This document shows positions 1-8,586 of a stretch of 64,000 bases of DNA, piece after piece. The translations under genes and the position numbers were made by a program. The stretch is taken from contig CAVZQU010000013.1 in NCBI GenBank assembly GCA_963777515.1, positions 1 through 64,000 of the forward strand. The letters are read 5' to 3'. The stretch comes from CAVSWT01 sp963777515. Its GTDB lineage: Bacteria > Bacteroidota > Ignavibacteria > Ignavibacteriales > Ignavibacteriaceae. How positions within the stretch are numbered: position 1 is the stretch's first letter; every line of letters begins with the position of its first letter. The notes under the pieces are model-generated. The model saw only the letters and a program-made list of their open reading frames with translations, was not told where the DNA came from and made no database searches.

Positions 1-105
1 AACCAAATTATCTACTTGAGAATTACTTTGACGTGTAAAAGAGATAACTGTAAAAGCCAATATAATTATTGACAGGATTAATAAAACTCCGGTAAGTCTT
101 TTCAT
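1..105 (-). CDS. N-terminus of a membrane-anchored protein, cut by window edge
   Basis: An open minus-strand frame starts at the ATG at 103-105 and runs in frame off the left edge, giving 35 residues. An AGGAAGAG purine stretch lies just upstream. The peptide begins MKRLTGVLLILSIIILAF, a short basic end followed by one hydrophobic helix, and then turns polar. This fits a signal anchor or the first helix of an inner-membrane protein, for example a sensor kinase or chemoreceptor, but nothing visible decides the function. Confidence 0.55.
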   Translation of the reverse strand, partial: MKRLTGVLLILSIIILAFTVISFTRQSNSQVDNLV

Positions 106-235
106 ATTTCTCTTCCTTGCTTTTAAAGTTTATTAATAATGAAATAAATATTGTAAAAATACCTTTGAAAGTTAAATTTAGACAGAAATATTTCTATAAC
201 ATATGTCGTTTATGTGATAGCTAATTCACAAATCT

Positions 236-1482
236 TTATTTCATTAAAATCATTTTCTTTGACCGCACAAATTCTCCTGCCTGCATCCTATAAAAATATA
301 CTCCGCTTGAAAGATTTGAAGCATCGAATGCAACTTCATAATTACCGGGCTGCTGGTTTTTGTTTACTGAGTTGCAACTTCTCTTCCAAGCATGTCATAA
401 ACTTTTAATTGTAGGAACACAGCGCGCTGTGTCCCTACAGAGGGCACGGAATATTTTATTTTTGTAGTTGGATTAAATGGATTCGGATAATTCTGATTCA
501 ATTTAAATTCCGTTGGTTTATATATTGGTTCGGCAGATGTTGGAGTCAAATCATAAAACCGTAGACCGTCATTTGTTGCCGCCCAAATCTTATTATCATT
601 TATATAAAGTTTTAAAAGATATTGAAACTCATGAGCCATTACATTCCAGGTATCGCCGAAATCATCGGTGTACCAGATAAAAAAATCATTGCCGCCTGAA
701 CGAGTGAAACCGGCGTAAATTCTTTTTCCGTCCTTTGCAAATGCAACAGCCTCGATAGGCATTTCTCTTACTCCCACTGAATCCCAGGTATTACCATTAT
801 CAATACTCCTGTAAATTCCCCACCTGCTGCCGGAGAAGACGGTATCGCCAAAAGCTAAAAAAGCATTTGTGTTTAAAGTTGTTCCACCGGGCCTTACAAT
901 AGTCTTTTCCTTCCATTCGCCAGAGCCTTTAGAGCGTATATAATAATACCCGCTTGCGCCGGAGCTTAAAATTATATTTGTGTTAGAAACAGCAATATCG
1001 TTTACTGTCCAGGCGTAATTAGATGGAAGGTTTTGATTATATGACTGCCATGTGTCCGAATCCAATTTTAAATAATAAACGCCGCCGCCTTCGGTTCCAT
1101 AGAAAAGCGTGTCACCAGACATCTCCATATCTTTAGCATATAAAGCAAAATCGGAAATGCCTTTATTAAATGATTGCCATGATTCACCCGAGTTTGTACT
1201 ATGATAAATTCCGTTACCGTAAGTTCCCGCAATAATTCTATTATCTGCTTTAAATAAAACTGTAATTTCTGGGGATGCGTTTGAAATAGATTTTGATTCC
1301 CAAGTTAATCCTTTGTTGCGGCTTATGTATAAACTGTCGGCTCCTACAAAAATATTATTGCTGTCAAATAAAACTGCGTTTATAAAAGAGTATTTAATAT
1401 CTTCAATTTTTTCCCACTGCGCTGATGATGCAGCAGTAAGAAATAAAAAATACATAAAAGCATAGATCTTTTTCATGTGCAT
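236..1482 (-). CDS. Secreted BNR/YCF48-like protein with T9SS sorting domain, frameshifted near the C-terminus
   Basis: The open segment 364-1482 (372 aa) has a signal peptide (possibly from the second Met, MKKIYAFMYFLFL, cleaved near SSAQ) and repeats of the sialidase/photosystem-assembly propeller type (IYRSIDNGNTWDSVG, IYHSTNSGESWQSF). It then enters a T9SS type-A domain (NQNYPNPFNPTTKIKY, KVYDMLGREVAT) and stops early. The next frame from about 372 down to a stop at 236-238 supplies the missing end: VNKNQQPGNYEVAFDASN, SSGVYFYRMQAGEF and a KKMILMK terminus. One base is therefore missing near 370-375. Strands 1 and 2 of the sorting domain are separated by an extra 10-residue piece (VGTQRAVFLQ) encoded by a palindromic element at 411-438. 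The protein should be exported through T9SS and held at the surface or released. Its ligand is unknown. Confidence 0.8.
411..438. repeat. 28-bp palindrome (GTAG-type element) inside a coding sequence
   Basis: The left end is GTAGGAAC, the core ACAGCGCGCTGT is self-complementary, and the right end is GTCCCTAC. There is a single G/A mismatch in the pairing. It has the same length and ends as the elements at 10583, 24331 and 42067. On the minus strand the 28 bp plus two following bases (AA) read as ten sense codons inside the T9SS sorting domain. Confidence 0.8.
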
Positions 1483-1780
1483 ATAAAAGTTTGTTTTTGG
1501 GATTCGGAAAAATAATAGAAGTACTGAAAGTTACAAATAGATTATTTCAGAATTTTTATTACCTATAGAAAAAGATGCGTTGTCATTAATAAGCCAGGAG
1601 ATTATAAGTGGTGAGCATCTATCTTTCGGAATTTAGAAATTAATTCCACATGACAATAAACCCACCCCTCCATAGATGTGATTATATACGTCTTTGACCA
1701 AATTGTTATTCATTTTTATCATTAATTATAAATGAAACTAAAATTGAAATTTTGAAATTATACTCCCGTGACCTTAACTT

Positions 1781-3754
1781 TCAATAATCCTTATCCGTAT
1801 TTTTCATTTTTATAACAAGAAAAGTAATATCATCTGTCTGCGGATATCCGTTAAGCCATTTATCCGCAGCGTATAAAAAATCTTTTATAATATCGCCGGA
1901 ATTTTTTCGGGCTGCATCCAGGAAGATATTTCTTGCTTCATCAATATCAAGCATTTCATTATTGGCATTAAATAGTTCAGTAAAACCATCTGTTAAAAGA
2001 AGGATTATATCACCAGGGTTAACTTTAAATATTTTCTGCTGATATTGATAATCATAAAATGCACCTAACGGCATTCCTTTTAAAACTACATCTTCTATTG
2101 AATCAGTACTTTTCCGGTAAATAAAGAACGGCGGCATACCGGCTGCTGAAGCTGTAATCCTGTATTTCTGAATTTTCAGAACTGTCATTCCCATATAAAG
2201 ATTTCCCAAATTCATTTTCTTTATTGTTCTTGTGCAGTAATTAAAAAAATCCGGTATAAAAAAAGTATGAGCCATTGAGTCAAACAAACTTTTAACCAGA
2301 GCTACCATAATGCCTGCTTTTATCCCGTGGCCTGTAGCATCACCAATAGCGAGAGTAATTGTTCCATCGTCGGATAAATAATAATCGTAATAATCACCGC
2401 CAACTTCTGCTGCTGTTCTCATCCTGGCAGAAATTTCAAGATGCTGCATTTGAGGAAAGCCTTTAGGCAATATCGAAAGCTGAAGCTTACGTGCATCTTC
2501 AAGCTCGCCTGATTTCCTTTTATTTTCCGCATCAAGAAATTTGTTTTCAATTTCCTGTTCTTGGTTCAATTTTTCCTGCTGGATCAACTTCTGGTTCGAT
2601 TTAGCAAAACTTTTTGAAAGAAAAACGGACATGCAGATAAATAGACCTATAGTGCCGAACGGATAACCATTATTAAAATTTCCAATCATGGAAATGAAAT
2701 TCATATCCAGCAGCCAATCATAAAATGAAAATAGAAACAGGATGGCAAACCCGGTGGCTATTATCCATACTCCTTCGGTTTTTTGTTTTGAAGCTTTTAA
2801 AATAATTCTTGAACTTTCAGCAAGCATAAGGATAATGCCTATTTGAAGATATATAAAATTGTCAACCGGTTTTATAAATGCGGCAATAGCAGCAAAGAAA
2901 AAGTATGCAAGCAGCACCCAGAAAAGCGGTATAATTTTTTGCTTTAATATTGAATACAAAGAAAGAAGAACTAAAACCTGTGTTAACGACATTAAGATTC
3001 TATGCACTTTTAAACTAAAAACCAGTCCGGTTATGTTTACTGCGAGGTTTGAATTATAATCCATAAAAATTGATGCTGCATAAACAAAAAGGAAAATAGA
3101 ATAAATAAGATTTTCCTTAAACCGCCTGTTATATAAAAATAAAATGAAATGAAGTAGTCCGAATGCCAAAGTAATTGCGGTGAAGAACATTTGTTCATTA
3201 GAATATCTTCTTACTTCTTTCAATTCAGACTGCATTACTTTTTCTATATTTCCAAAACCAATCATAAAACCCTGACTGAACCCGGCATCTTTGTAATACT
3301 GCGAATCATTATTTGTATACTTAACCGCTAAGATATGATCACGTTTTTGATTGAAGGTGATTACTTTGGAATGCTTCCAGTCGGAATTATCCGTAATATA
3401 TTTTCCATCCAGATAAACTTCTTGTTTTCCTGCCGACCAGATGCGAAGGAAAACAGATTTATTAAATAAAGAGGAGTCGATTGTAAATTGAAGCCTGAAC
3501 CAGCCCATTCCGTTCCAGCCGGCGGGGAAACGTTGGTTTTGAATTGTATTTACTTTTATCCAATCGCTGTCGTTAAACCCGGGAGAGCTCCAATTATGAA
3601 TATCTGCTGGACTGTATTTCCATCCGGAAGTAAAATAATAAATAGTTGTATTTTGTATTTCATTCCGGGATAGATTAAGCGGCTTTTCATTTTCTGCAGC
3701 AAACTGATTAACAGAAAAAATTATTGAAAGAAATACTAATAATATCCCGTTCAT
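1781..3754 (-). CDS. Membrane PP2C-type phosphatase (SpoIIE domain) with extracytoplasmic jelly-roll and 7TM region
   Basis: 657 aa. Residues 1-20 are a signal peptide. About 40-165 form a beta-sandwich resembling the sugar-binding domains of glycosidases (GWNGMGWFRLQFTI, LRIWSAGKQEVYLDGKYI). About 190-385 hold roughly seven hydrophobic helices like a 7TMR-DISM sensor. About 390-425 are a charged coiled coil. About 425-650 are a SpoIIE/RsbU PP2C phosphatase with RKLQLSILPK, AEVGGDYYDYY and the metal-site motif IGDATGHGIKAG, then LLLTDGFTEL and DDITFLVIK. RsbU-like enzymes dephosphorylate anti-anti-sigma factors, and the architecture suggests an external signal controls this output. No anti-sigma or STAS gene lies next to it, so the target is unknown. 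The key aspartates and glycines are present, so it is probably active. Confidence 0.88.
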   Translation of the reverse strand: MNGILLVFLSIIFSVNQFAAENEKPLNLSRNEIQNTTIYYFTSGWKYSPADIHNWSSPGFNDSDWIKVNTIQNQRFPAGWNGMGWFRLQFTIDSSLFNKSVFLRIWSAGKQEVYLDGKYITDNSDWKHSKVITFNQKRDHILAVKYTNNDSQYYKDAGFSQGFMIGFGNIEKVMQSELKEVRRYSNEQMFFTAITLAFGLLHFILFLYNRRFKENLIYSIFLFVYAASIFMDYNSNLAVNITGLVFSLKVHRILMSLTQVLVLLSLYSILKQKIIPLFWVLLAYFFFAAIAAFIKPVDNFIYLQIGIILMLAESSRIILKASKQKTEGVWIIATGFAILFLFSFYDWLLDMNFISMIGNFNNGYPFGTIGLFICMSVFLSKSFAKSNQKLIQQEKLNQEQEIENKFLDAENKRKSGELEDARKLQLSILPKGFPQMQHLEISARMRTAAEVGGDYYDYYLSDDGTITLAIGDATGHGIKAGIMVALVKSLFDSMAHTFFIPDFFNYCTRTIKKMNLGNLYMGMTVLKIQKYRITASAAGMPPFFIYRKSTDSIEDVVLKGMPLGAFYDYQYQQKIFKVNPGDIILLLTDGFTELFNANNEMLDIDEARNIFLDAARKNSGDIIKDFLYAADKWLNGYPQTDDITFLVIKMKNTDKDY

Positions 3755-3827
3755 TTGATTGGAAAGTTATTTTGAATTTTATGAAAGGTAAATAAACAAT
3801 TTTACTTCCACAATTTCTATATTGTTT

Positions 3828-4070
3828 TCAAAAATAACTTATTAAAAATATTGGCGGGATGGTTAAGATTTTATTTGACTTCTTAAGGTTATGCTTCATG
3901 CATAGTATTCTTACATTGTCTGTGGTTAATGAAGTTCCGCCTTTTGAAAATGGAAGATCATGATCGTAGTGTAAATTTTCCGTTGAGCCGCAAAGAACAC
4001 AACGTCCTTTGTCTCTTGCCCAAACTTCTACTTTAACATGTGTTGGGATTAATTGAAGATAAAATATTTT
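3828..4070 (-). pseudogene. HNH endonuclease domain lacking an N-terminus
   Basis: An 80-codon minus-strand frame between a TAG (4071-4073) and a TGA (3828-3830) encodes a recognisable HNH nuclease domain: VEVWARDKGRCVLCGS, then HYDHDLPFSKGGTS, then NVRILCMKHNLKKSNK. It has both Cys pairs and the catalytic H-D-H region. There is no plausible start codon before the domain, and its 5' part overlaps the end of vsr by 38 bases in another frame. It is either the tail of a larger gene displaced by the restriction operon or the product of a lost frameshift. The chemistry of the domain looks intact, but expression is doubtful. Confidence 0.6.
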
Positions 4071-4464
4071 CTATAACAGAATCAAAATCCTTTTTTATTT
4101 GATGTTCCCAAAATCTTAAAACTATCCATCCATCTTGCCGTAACTTTCGATTGTTTACTTTATCTCTTTTCATATTTCTTTCAATCTTTGGAATCCAATA
4201 TTGCCTATTTGCTTTAATCTTTTTCTTTTTTTCTTTCCATTTATAACCATGCCAGAACTCACCGTCAATAAAGATAATAAGCTTTAATTTTGAAATTACT
4301 ATATCTGGTTTCCCTGGTAAGCTTGAAACATTGAGCCTGTATCTATAACCGACATTCCACAGATATTTTCTTAATTTTATTTCAGGTTGTGTGTTTTGAG
4401 ATTTTATTTTGCTCATTAATAAAGAGCGAGCGGGAGTTGTATTAAAGCCGTATTTTGTATGCAT
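4033..4464 (-). CDS. vsr: Very short patch repair endonuclease (Vsr)
   Basis: 143 aa, normal length for Vsr. The N-terminal segment RSLLMSKIKSQNTQPEIKLRK and the core GKPDIVISKLKLIIFIDGEF followed by WHGYKW match the metal-binding and catalytic region of the family. The C-terminal RQDGWIVLRFWEHQI is also typical. Vsr nicks next to T:G mismatches that arise by deamination of 5-methylcytosine and so protects the sites of the partner methyltransferase. The ATG at 4462-4464 lies inside the 3' end of the methyltransferase gene (49-base overlap), which indicates translational coupling within one minus-strand operon. Confidence 0.92.
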   Translation of the reverse strand: MHTKYGFNTTPARSLLMSKIKSQNTQPEIKLRKYLWNVGYRYRLNVSSLPGKPDIVISKLKLIIFIDGEFWHGYKWKEKKKKIKANRQYWIPKIERNMKRDKVNNRKLRQDGWIVLRFWEHQIKKDFDSVIENILSSINPNTC

Positions 4465-5470
4465 GCTTCATCTCTGTTTTCATTTTTCGTTTCTGTAAGA
4501 TCTGAATATATCTTTTTTGCCAGATGATATGCAAAATTAGGAGGAACCGCATTCCCAACCATCTTATAACCTGCAGAGACATTTTCATATTTAAAGATAA
4601 AATTATCAGGGAATGTTTGTATTCTAGCACATTCTCTAATTGAGAGTCTTCTGTATAAATGTTCTTTGCCAGGGACAAATTTTCTTTTGTTTTGTTCAAT
4701 AAAAAGCATCTTCGGTGCTTGTGGGTGGAGTGGTGCATGGCGCCCACCTGCTTGAATTGTAAATGATGGTTCATTCCAAGATCTGACTCTATTTCTGGAC
4801 ATGTAAATGGTTGAAAACCCTCCATTCATATATTCATGATTAGGGATATTACATTTTTGTTTTTGTGATTTATTATTAACCCCAGCAGAAATTACATTGT
4901 CTTTTAAATCCCAAATAATATCTTTTAAAACAGGTATTTTATTCTGTTCTTTTGGAAAGTCTAAAAACCAAATTTAAATCTGAGCGATATCCAACAAAGA
5001 TTACCCTTTTTCTATCTTGTGGAACATCAAAAAATTTAGCATTTAACAAGTTCATGGTAACTTTATACCCAACATTACTAAACATTTCAATTATATTATT
5101 TAAAGCTAATTTATGTTTAGCAGCTAACATTCCGGAGACATTTTCGGCTAGAAAAAACAGTGGTTTCTTTTCTTTTAATATTCTTACAAAATCAAAAAAT
5201 AATTGTCCTCTCGAATCATGTATCCCTCTTTGGGCACCAGCCTCACTCCAACTTTGACATGGAGGCCTCCAATAATCCCATCACAGTCTGGTATTTCATC
5301 TGAATTAATTTCTGTAATGCTTCTTTTATCAAGTTTATATGAGGGAAATTACTTTCAAAAGTTTCCCAAATTTCAGAGTCATATTCATTTGCCCAAGTAA
5401 TTTCAAACCCAGCTTTTTCAAAGCCTAAGTCTAAACCCCCGGCACCACGAAAAAGCGAAATGACTTTCAT
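4416..5470 (-). CDS. DNA cytosine-5 methyltransferase, M.NgoPII/M.HaeIII type (GGCC), three frameshifts
   Basis: Pieces in three frames join into one C5-methyltransferase of about 350 aa. Motif I is SLFRGAGGLDLGFEKAGF (open segment 5243-5470). Motif IV GG(P)PCQSWSEAGAQRG has the catalytic Cys, followed by FFLAENVSGM (ENV, motif VI) and QDRKRVIFVGY (motif VIII). The target-recognition region and motifs IX-X (SWNEPSFTIQAGGRH, RECARIQTFPDNF, GYKMVGNAVPPNFAY) are in the segment 4416-4829. From memory the sequence closely follows M.NgoPII, so GGCC is the likely site. One base appears lost at 5331-5335 (before LDKR), at 5264-5268 (GGC-CCT read as GGC-CT, just before the catalytic Cys codon) and in the A-run at 4963-4967. 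The start codon follows the restriction gene stop by one base. Confidence 0.85.
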
Positions 5471-5471
5471 A

Positions 5472-6320
5472 TTAAATTGTCCTAATTAAAATTGATTCAA
5501 GCAATCTTGCTGGGTTATTTGGGTTTTTAATCTCAACATTTTCTTTTACAAGTTTTTTCTCTGAAACTAATTTCTGTATAATGTCTCGACTTTCCTTAGA
5601 AAACGAATCATACTTTGTTTTGAGCATTAAACTGTAAAGTTCAAGATTTTTATTCGATTCAGTTTTGCAAATATAGTTAAATACTTTATTCGGATTTTCT
5701 ATATCCCACATTCCTCTTATTCTTAAATCTGTAATTCCTAATGGGTCAACTTTTTTTACTTTCCCCAATTCTTTAGTTTCACTAAACTCCACATCTGTGA
5801 TTTTTTCAACTCCTGCAGTTATAGTATGCTTTAATTTTTCATAAACCTCCGCATCAGCAGCGTAACAATTACCATAAACTATCCATAGTCTTTTTAAAAC
5901 ACTTTTATTCATAGTTCCTATTAAATAAATGATGTCTTTTTGTTTCCAATCCTCACATTGTTTGCATGCAGTAGTTAACATCGGATTCGTGACATCTAAG
6001 ATTGCTTTGGGATAAGAACTATTTAATGCTATCGCAGAATTGTCGCTTTCTATTTTTTTTACTTCTATAGCATCACTATTTTTTAGTATCATATCAGGTG
6101 GATTGTTTTGATTGCCTAAATATGAAAAAATGCTTGAATATTCTTTATTTCTAACAACTTCACTCTCTTCATCAAAGGTATTTGTAAAACAGTCTTTCAC
6201 ATATTCTTCCAGGGCATCTCCCATATTATTAGCTCTATTTTTACTCTTATATACTGCTTTTATATCTTTTATTGGATTTTCAATGATATTTTTGATTGCC
6301 TTCAATAAATCCGACATCAT
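5472..6320 (-). CDS. Type II restriction endonuclease, NgoPII-like (GGCC)
   Basis: 282 aa, close to R.NgoPII length. An N-terminal DALEEYVKDCF segment is followed by NPPDMILKNSDAIEVKKIES, which contains the PD...(E)xK nuclease signature (PDM, then EVKK). The later blocks ILDVTNPMLTTACKQCEDWK, KDIIYLIGTMNKS and RIRGMWDIENP are characteristic of the NgoPII family as I remember it. The start is ATG-ATG at 6315-6320, preceded by AAAGGAG. The gene is uninterrupted and leads the operon R-M-Vsr. Because an active enzyme would cut unprotected host DNA, its intactness argues that the adjacent methyltransferase is also functional in the living cell. Family assignment is from recall, not a search. Confidence 0.82.
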   Translation of the reverse strand: MMSDLLKAIKNIIENPIKDIKAVYKSKNRANNMGDALEEYVKDCFTNTFDEESEVVRNKEYSSIFSYLGNQNNPPDMILKNSDAIEVKKIESDNSAIALNSSYPKAILDVTNPMLTTACKQCEDWKQKDIIYLIGTMNKSVLKRLWIVYGNCYAADAEVYEKLKHTITAGVEKITDVEFSETKELGKVKKVDPLGITDLRIRGMWDIENPNKVFNYICKTESNKNLELYSLMLKTKYDSFSKESRDIIQKLVSEKKLVKENVEIKNPNNPARLLESILIRTI

Positions 6321-6494
6321 TACTCCTTTATTTTACATAATTATTATTATAAAATAATAACTTTGGAAAAAAAATTAAATAATATAAAATGTTCTTTCAT
6401 AATTAAGTTACGTTTCTCTTAATTATAACTTCACCGATACACCTCTTGAGTTTTCTCATTTATGTTTTTAAAGATTGATTTTATTTATTTTCAA

Positions 6495-6552
6495 GTAGAG
6501 ATACATCGCGACTAGCAGTACTTCAATTTCGGTCAGGCAGGTGCGTCTCTAC
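6495..6552. repeat. GTAG-type 28-bp palindrome split by a 30-bp insert
   Basis: The first 17 bases (GTAGAGATACATCGCGA) and the last 11 (TGCGTCTCTAC) would join into an imperfect 28-bp palindrome of the same type as those at 10583 and 24331. Between them lie exactly 30 extra bases (6512-6541) starting CTAGCAGTACTTC. The left arm carries one or two changes relative to a perfect pair. Confidence 0.6.
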
Positions 6553-6568
6553 TAAAGCAAGGTTATTA

Positions 6569-6803
6569 TTATAATTTGCATTCTACCTTTTTCTCTTTCA
6601 TAAGTGCTTTCAGCAAATTCCTTTTTGTCTTCATAAAACCAATATTAGAATAAACTTCTTCAGTTGTAACAGCAGGAATAATTTTTATTCCATCTCCTTC
6701 TTCACGACAAATATATTTTTGTTCCCGGTTTTATTCCGTACTTTTTTAACAGTTTTGCTGGGATTGTCAACTTTCCTTTTGATGTTACATAGCCAATTTC
6801 CAT
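6569..6803 (-). CDS. AbrB/SpoVT-type DNA-binding protein, frameshifted
   Basis: The minus-strand start at 6801-6803 gives MEIGYVTSKGKLTIPAKLLK then KYGIKPGTKIY, the classic swapped-hairpin AbrB/MazE fold. That frame ends after LS. The next frame continues REEGDGIKIIPAV, TTEEVYSNIGFMKTKRNLL and a basic end, to a stop at 6569-6571. One surplus base (or two missing) lies near 6708-6713. Whole length is about 77 aa. Such proteins are usually antitoxins or transition-state regulators. No PIN or MazF toxin is visible beside it, so an antitoxin role is unsupported. Confidence 0.7.
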
Positions 6804-6854
6804 AATTACTCCAATATTCCTGAACTATAACTTGTAAAAAAATTATTGTTCCTC

Positions 6855-6932
6855 CTAATTCTTCAACATTCTTTTTAAATTTTCTGCATCGGGTCTTTGC
6901 GGGTTAAATTTTAACAATGAATCATTTTCTTA
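6855..6932 (-). pseudogene. Remnant of a serine-hydrolase/TPR gene tail
   Basis: A short minus-strand frame ending in TAG at 6855-6857 reads KFNPQRPDAENLKRMLKN. It closely resembles the C-terminus of the beta-lactamase-like/TPR protein at 11813-13297 (ETNPQSPAAENSRKMLEQ). There is no upstream coding frame for the rest. It looks like the last surviving piece of a duplicated or deleted gene, now just downstream of the permease gene at 6945 on the same strand. Confidence 0.5.
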
Positions 6933-6944
6933 ATTCACAACAGC

Positions 6945-8258
6945 TCAATTAGAATTATTAATTATAGGTTTAATGTTTTTATTCTTTCTGAATTTTCTGT
7001 AAGTCCCTTCGACCAGGAATGCCAAACCGAACATAACCACTAACACCCAAATATTACCGGGCGAAGTTTTTATAGTCTGTACAATCATTAGAACAAGTGC
7101 AGTCAAACATAAAAGTATGCCCGCAAAAGAGATCCATTTAATTGATTTTGTTTTACTGCTCATTTTAAAGTTGGAAGCATTCACGGCAGCAAAGATCAGC
7201 AGAAATCCTGCGCTGCCCATGGTTGATATTCCGCTTACATCGAATATGTTGGCAATTATTAAAGTCAGTACAGCAGTAATAATCAAACCTTCGATAGGCT
7301 TGTTCCAAATTTTATTTTCCAGCTTTGCTGGGAGCTCTCCCTCTTTGGCAATAACAAAACTAACTTTTGCCGCTCCATAAAGCGTAGCGTTTATTGCCGA
7401 GCCGGTTGAAAGTACAGCCGCAATTGCTATCAATGTAAAACCAAAGCTGCCCATAAAAGGTTTGGCGGCTTCTGCAAGCGCGTAATCTTTTGCGTTAATT
7501 ATTTTATCTACGGGTAAATTACCGACTGTTACCAGTGCCACAAGAATGTAAAGTATAATCACAAATATTACGGAAGAATAAAAAGCACGGGGAAGATTCT
7601 TTTTTGCATCTTTAACATTTCCGGCAGTGTTGGCTATAAGTTCAAAACCTTCGTACGCTAAAAAGATTATCATTCCGCCGGCAATTAATTCCAGCGAGCT
7701 GCTCCATGCTGCGGGTTGTATTCTTTGTGTGTCAATTGAACTAAAGCCGATACCCACAAATGATAAAAGTATCAGCAATTTTACAGCAACGATATATTCC
7801 TCTGCTTCACCGACAAATTTAGCCCCGGTTACATTAAGCAAAGTGAAAAGTATAATTGATCCGCTGATGAGAATATGTTTCCAGATTTCATGGGCGCCGG
7901 GGAATAAGCTTGCACCGTAGCTGCCGAATGCATACGAATACAACGAAAGCATTACAATGTAGCTCAGCCATAAAAGCACATTCATTCCGCCTGTAAATAA
8001 GCTTCCGCCGAAAGCTTGATTTAAAAATTCTACCGTCCCGCCCTGGCTGGGAAAAGTGATTGATAATTTTGTGTATGAATAAGAAGTTATTAATGCCACT
8101 ATACCTGCTAAAAGAAATGCGACCGGAGTTCCGCCGTGAGCTAATTTTACAGCTAAACCTAAAACTGCAAAAATACCGCCGCCAACCATTCCGCCTATTC
8201 CTATGGCTGCAGCAGATAAATAACCGATTTTTTCTTCGCCGTTTGAAGATTTACTCAT
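6945..8258 (-). CDS. APC-family amino acid permease
   Basis: 437 aa with about 12 hydrophobic helices. The first helix, AAAIGIGGMVGGGIFAVLGL, has the glycine-rich signature of APC-superfamily amino acid/polyamine transporters. Further motifs are FLAYEGFELIANTAGNVKDAKKNLPRAF, the helix-6 and following-loop region, and STGSAINATLYGAAKVSFVIAKEGELP, the helix-8 region. It sits in the inner membrane and imports or exchanges amino acids. The substrate cannot be read from sequence. It appears monocistronic and intact. The adjacent sequence upstream is occupied by palindromic repeats rather than a regulator. Confidence 0.88.
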   Translation of the reverse strand: MSKSSNGEEKIGYLSAAAIGIGGMVGGGIFAVLGLAVKLAHGGTPVAFLLAGIVALITSYSYTKLSITFPSQGGTVEFLNQAFGGSLFTGGMNVLLWLSYIVMLSLYSYAFGSYGASLFPGAHEIWKHILISGSIILFTLLNVTGAKFVGEAEEYIVAVKLLILLSFVGIGFSSIDTQRIQPAAWSSSLELIAGGMIIFLAYEGFELIANTAGNVKDAKKNLPRAFYSSVIFVIILYILVALVTVGNLPVDKIINAKDYALAEAAKPFMGSFGFTLIAIAAVLSTGSAINATLYGAAKVSFVIAKEGELPAKLENKIWNKPIEGLIITAVLTLIIANIFDVSGISTMGSAGFLLIFAAVNASNFKMSSKTKSIKWISFAGILLCLTALVLMIVQTIKTSPGNIWVLVVMFGLAFLVEGTYRKFRKNKNIKPIINNSN

Positions 8259-8426
8259 AATTACTTTCTAACTTTTTTTTCATTAACAATATGTGATTAG
8301 ACAATATCTAAGTAATGGGATATAAAAGTCAAAGTAAAGTATTAGATTATTTTTTAAATTAAAATGGTTATATAAAAATATAAATTTTAGTGACTTCTGA
8401 AAAACTAGTTCTACGTAATGTTGAGC

Positions 8427-8470
8427 CTTCATGTATGAAGCCGTTTCGACATAGACAGGCTTGTCGAAAC
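8427..8470. repeat. Two adjacent hairpins, REP-like
   Basis: CTTCAT-GT-ATGAAG (8427-8440) is followed at once by a 28-bp unit (8443-8470) with arms GTTTCGACA and TGTCGAAAC around a 10-base loop. Both lie in the 328-bp gap between the permease and the RRM gene. The rest of that gap is featureless AT-rich sequence apart from the terminator at 8537-8560. Confidence 0.6.
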
Positions 8471-8536
8471 ATGACATAATCTTTTAAGTATCAAGCGAAT
8501 AAGTTTAACAAATTTTTTAACCGGGTTTAAAATAAA

Positions 8537-8560
8537 AAAGGCACCTTAAAAGGTGCCTCT
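8537..8560 (-). terminator. Rho-independent terminator of the RRM gene
   Basis: On the minus strand the stem AGGCACC pairs with GGTGCCT across a short A/T loop, and TTTTTTATTTT follows. It begins 27 bases past the stop of the gene at 8587-8838. Confidence 0.85.
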
Positions 8561-8586
8561 ATCAGAACTAATAACAGAATATCTAT

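Noticed and set aside
4952..5257. Plus-strand ORF of 101 codons inside the methyltransferase region
   Set aside because: It lies antisense to conserved methyltransferase motifs, has no ribosome site and encodes no recognisable motif.
6569..6803. Toxin-antitoxin pair at the AbrB-type gene
   Set aside because: No toxin-like frame (PIN, MazF, RelE) is found on either side.
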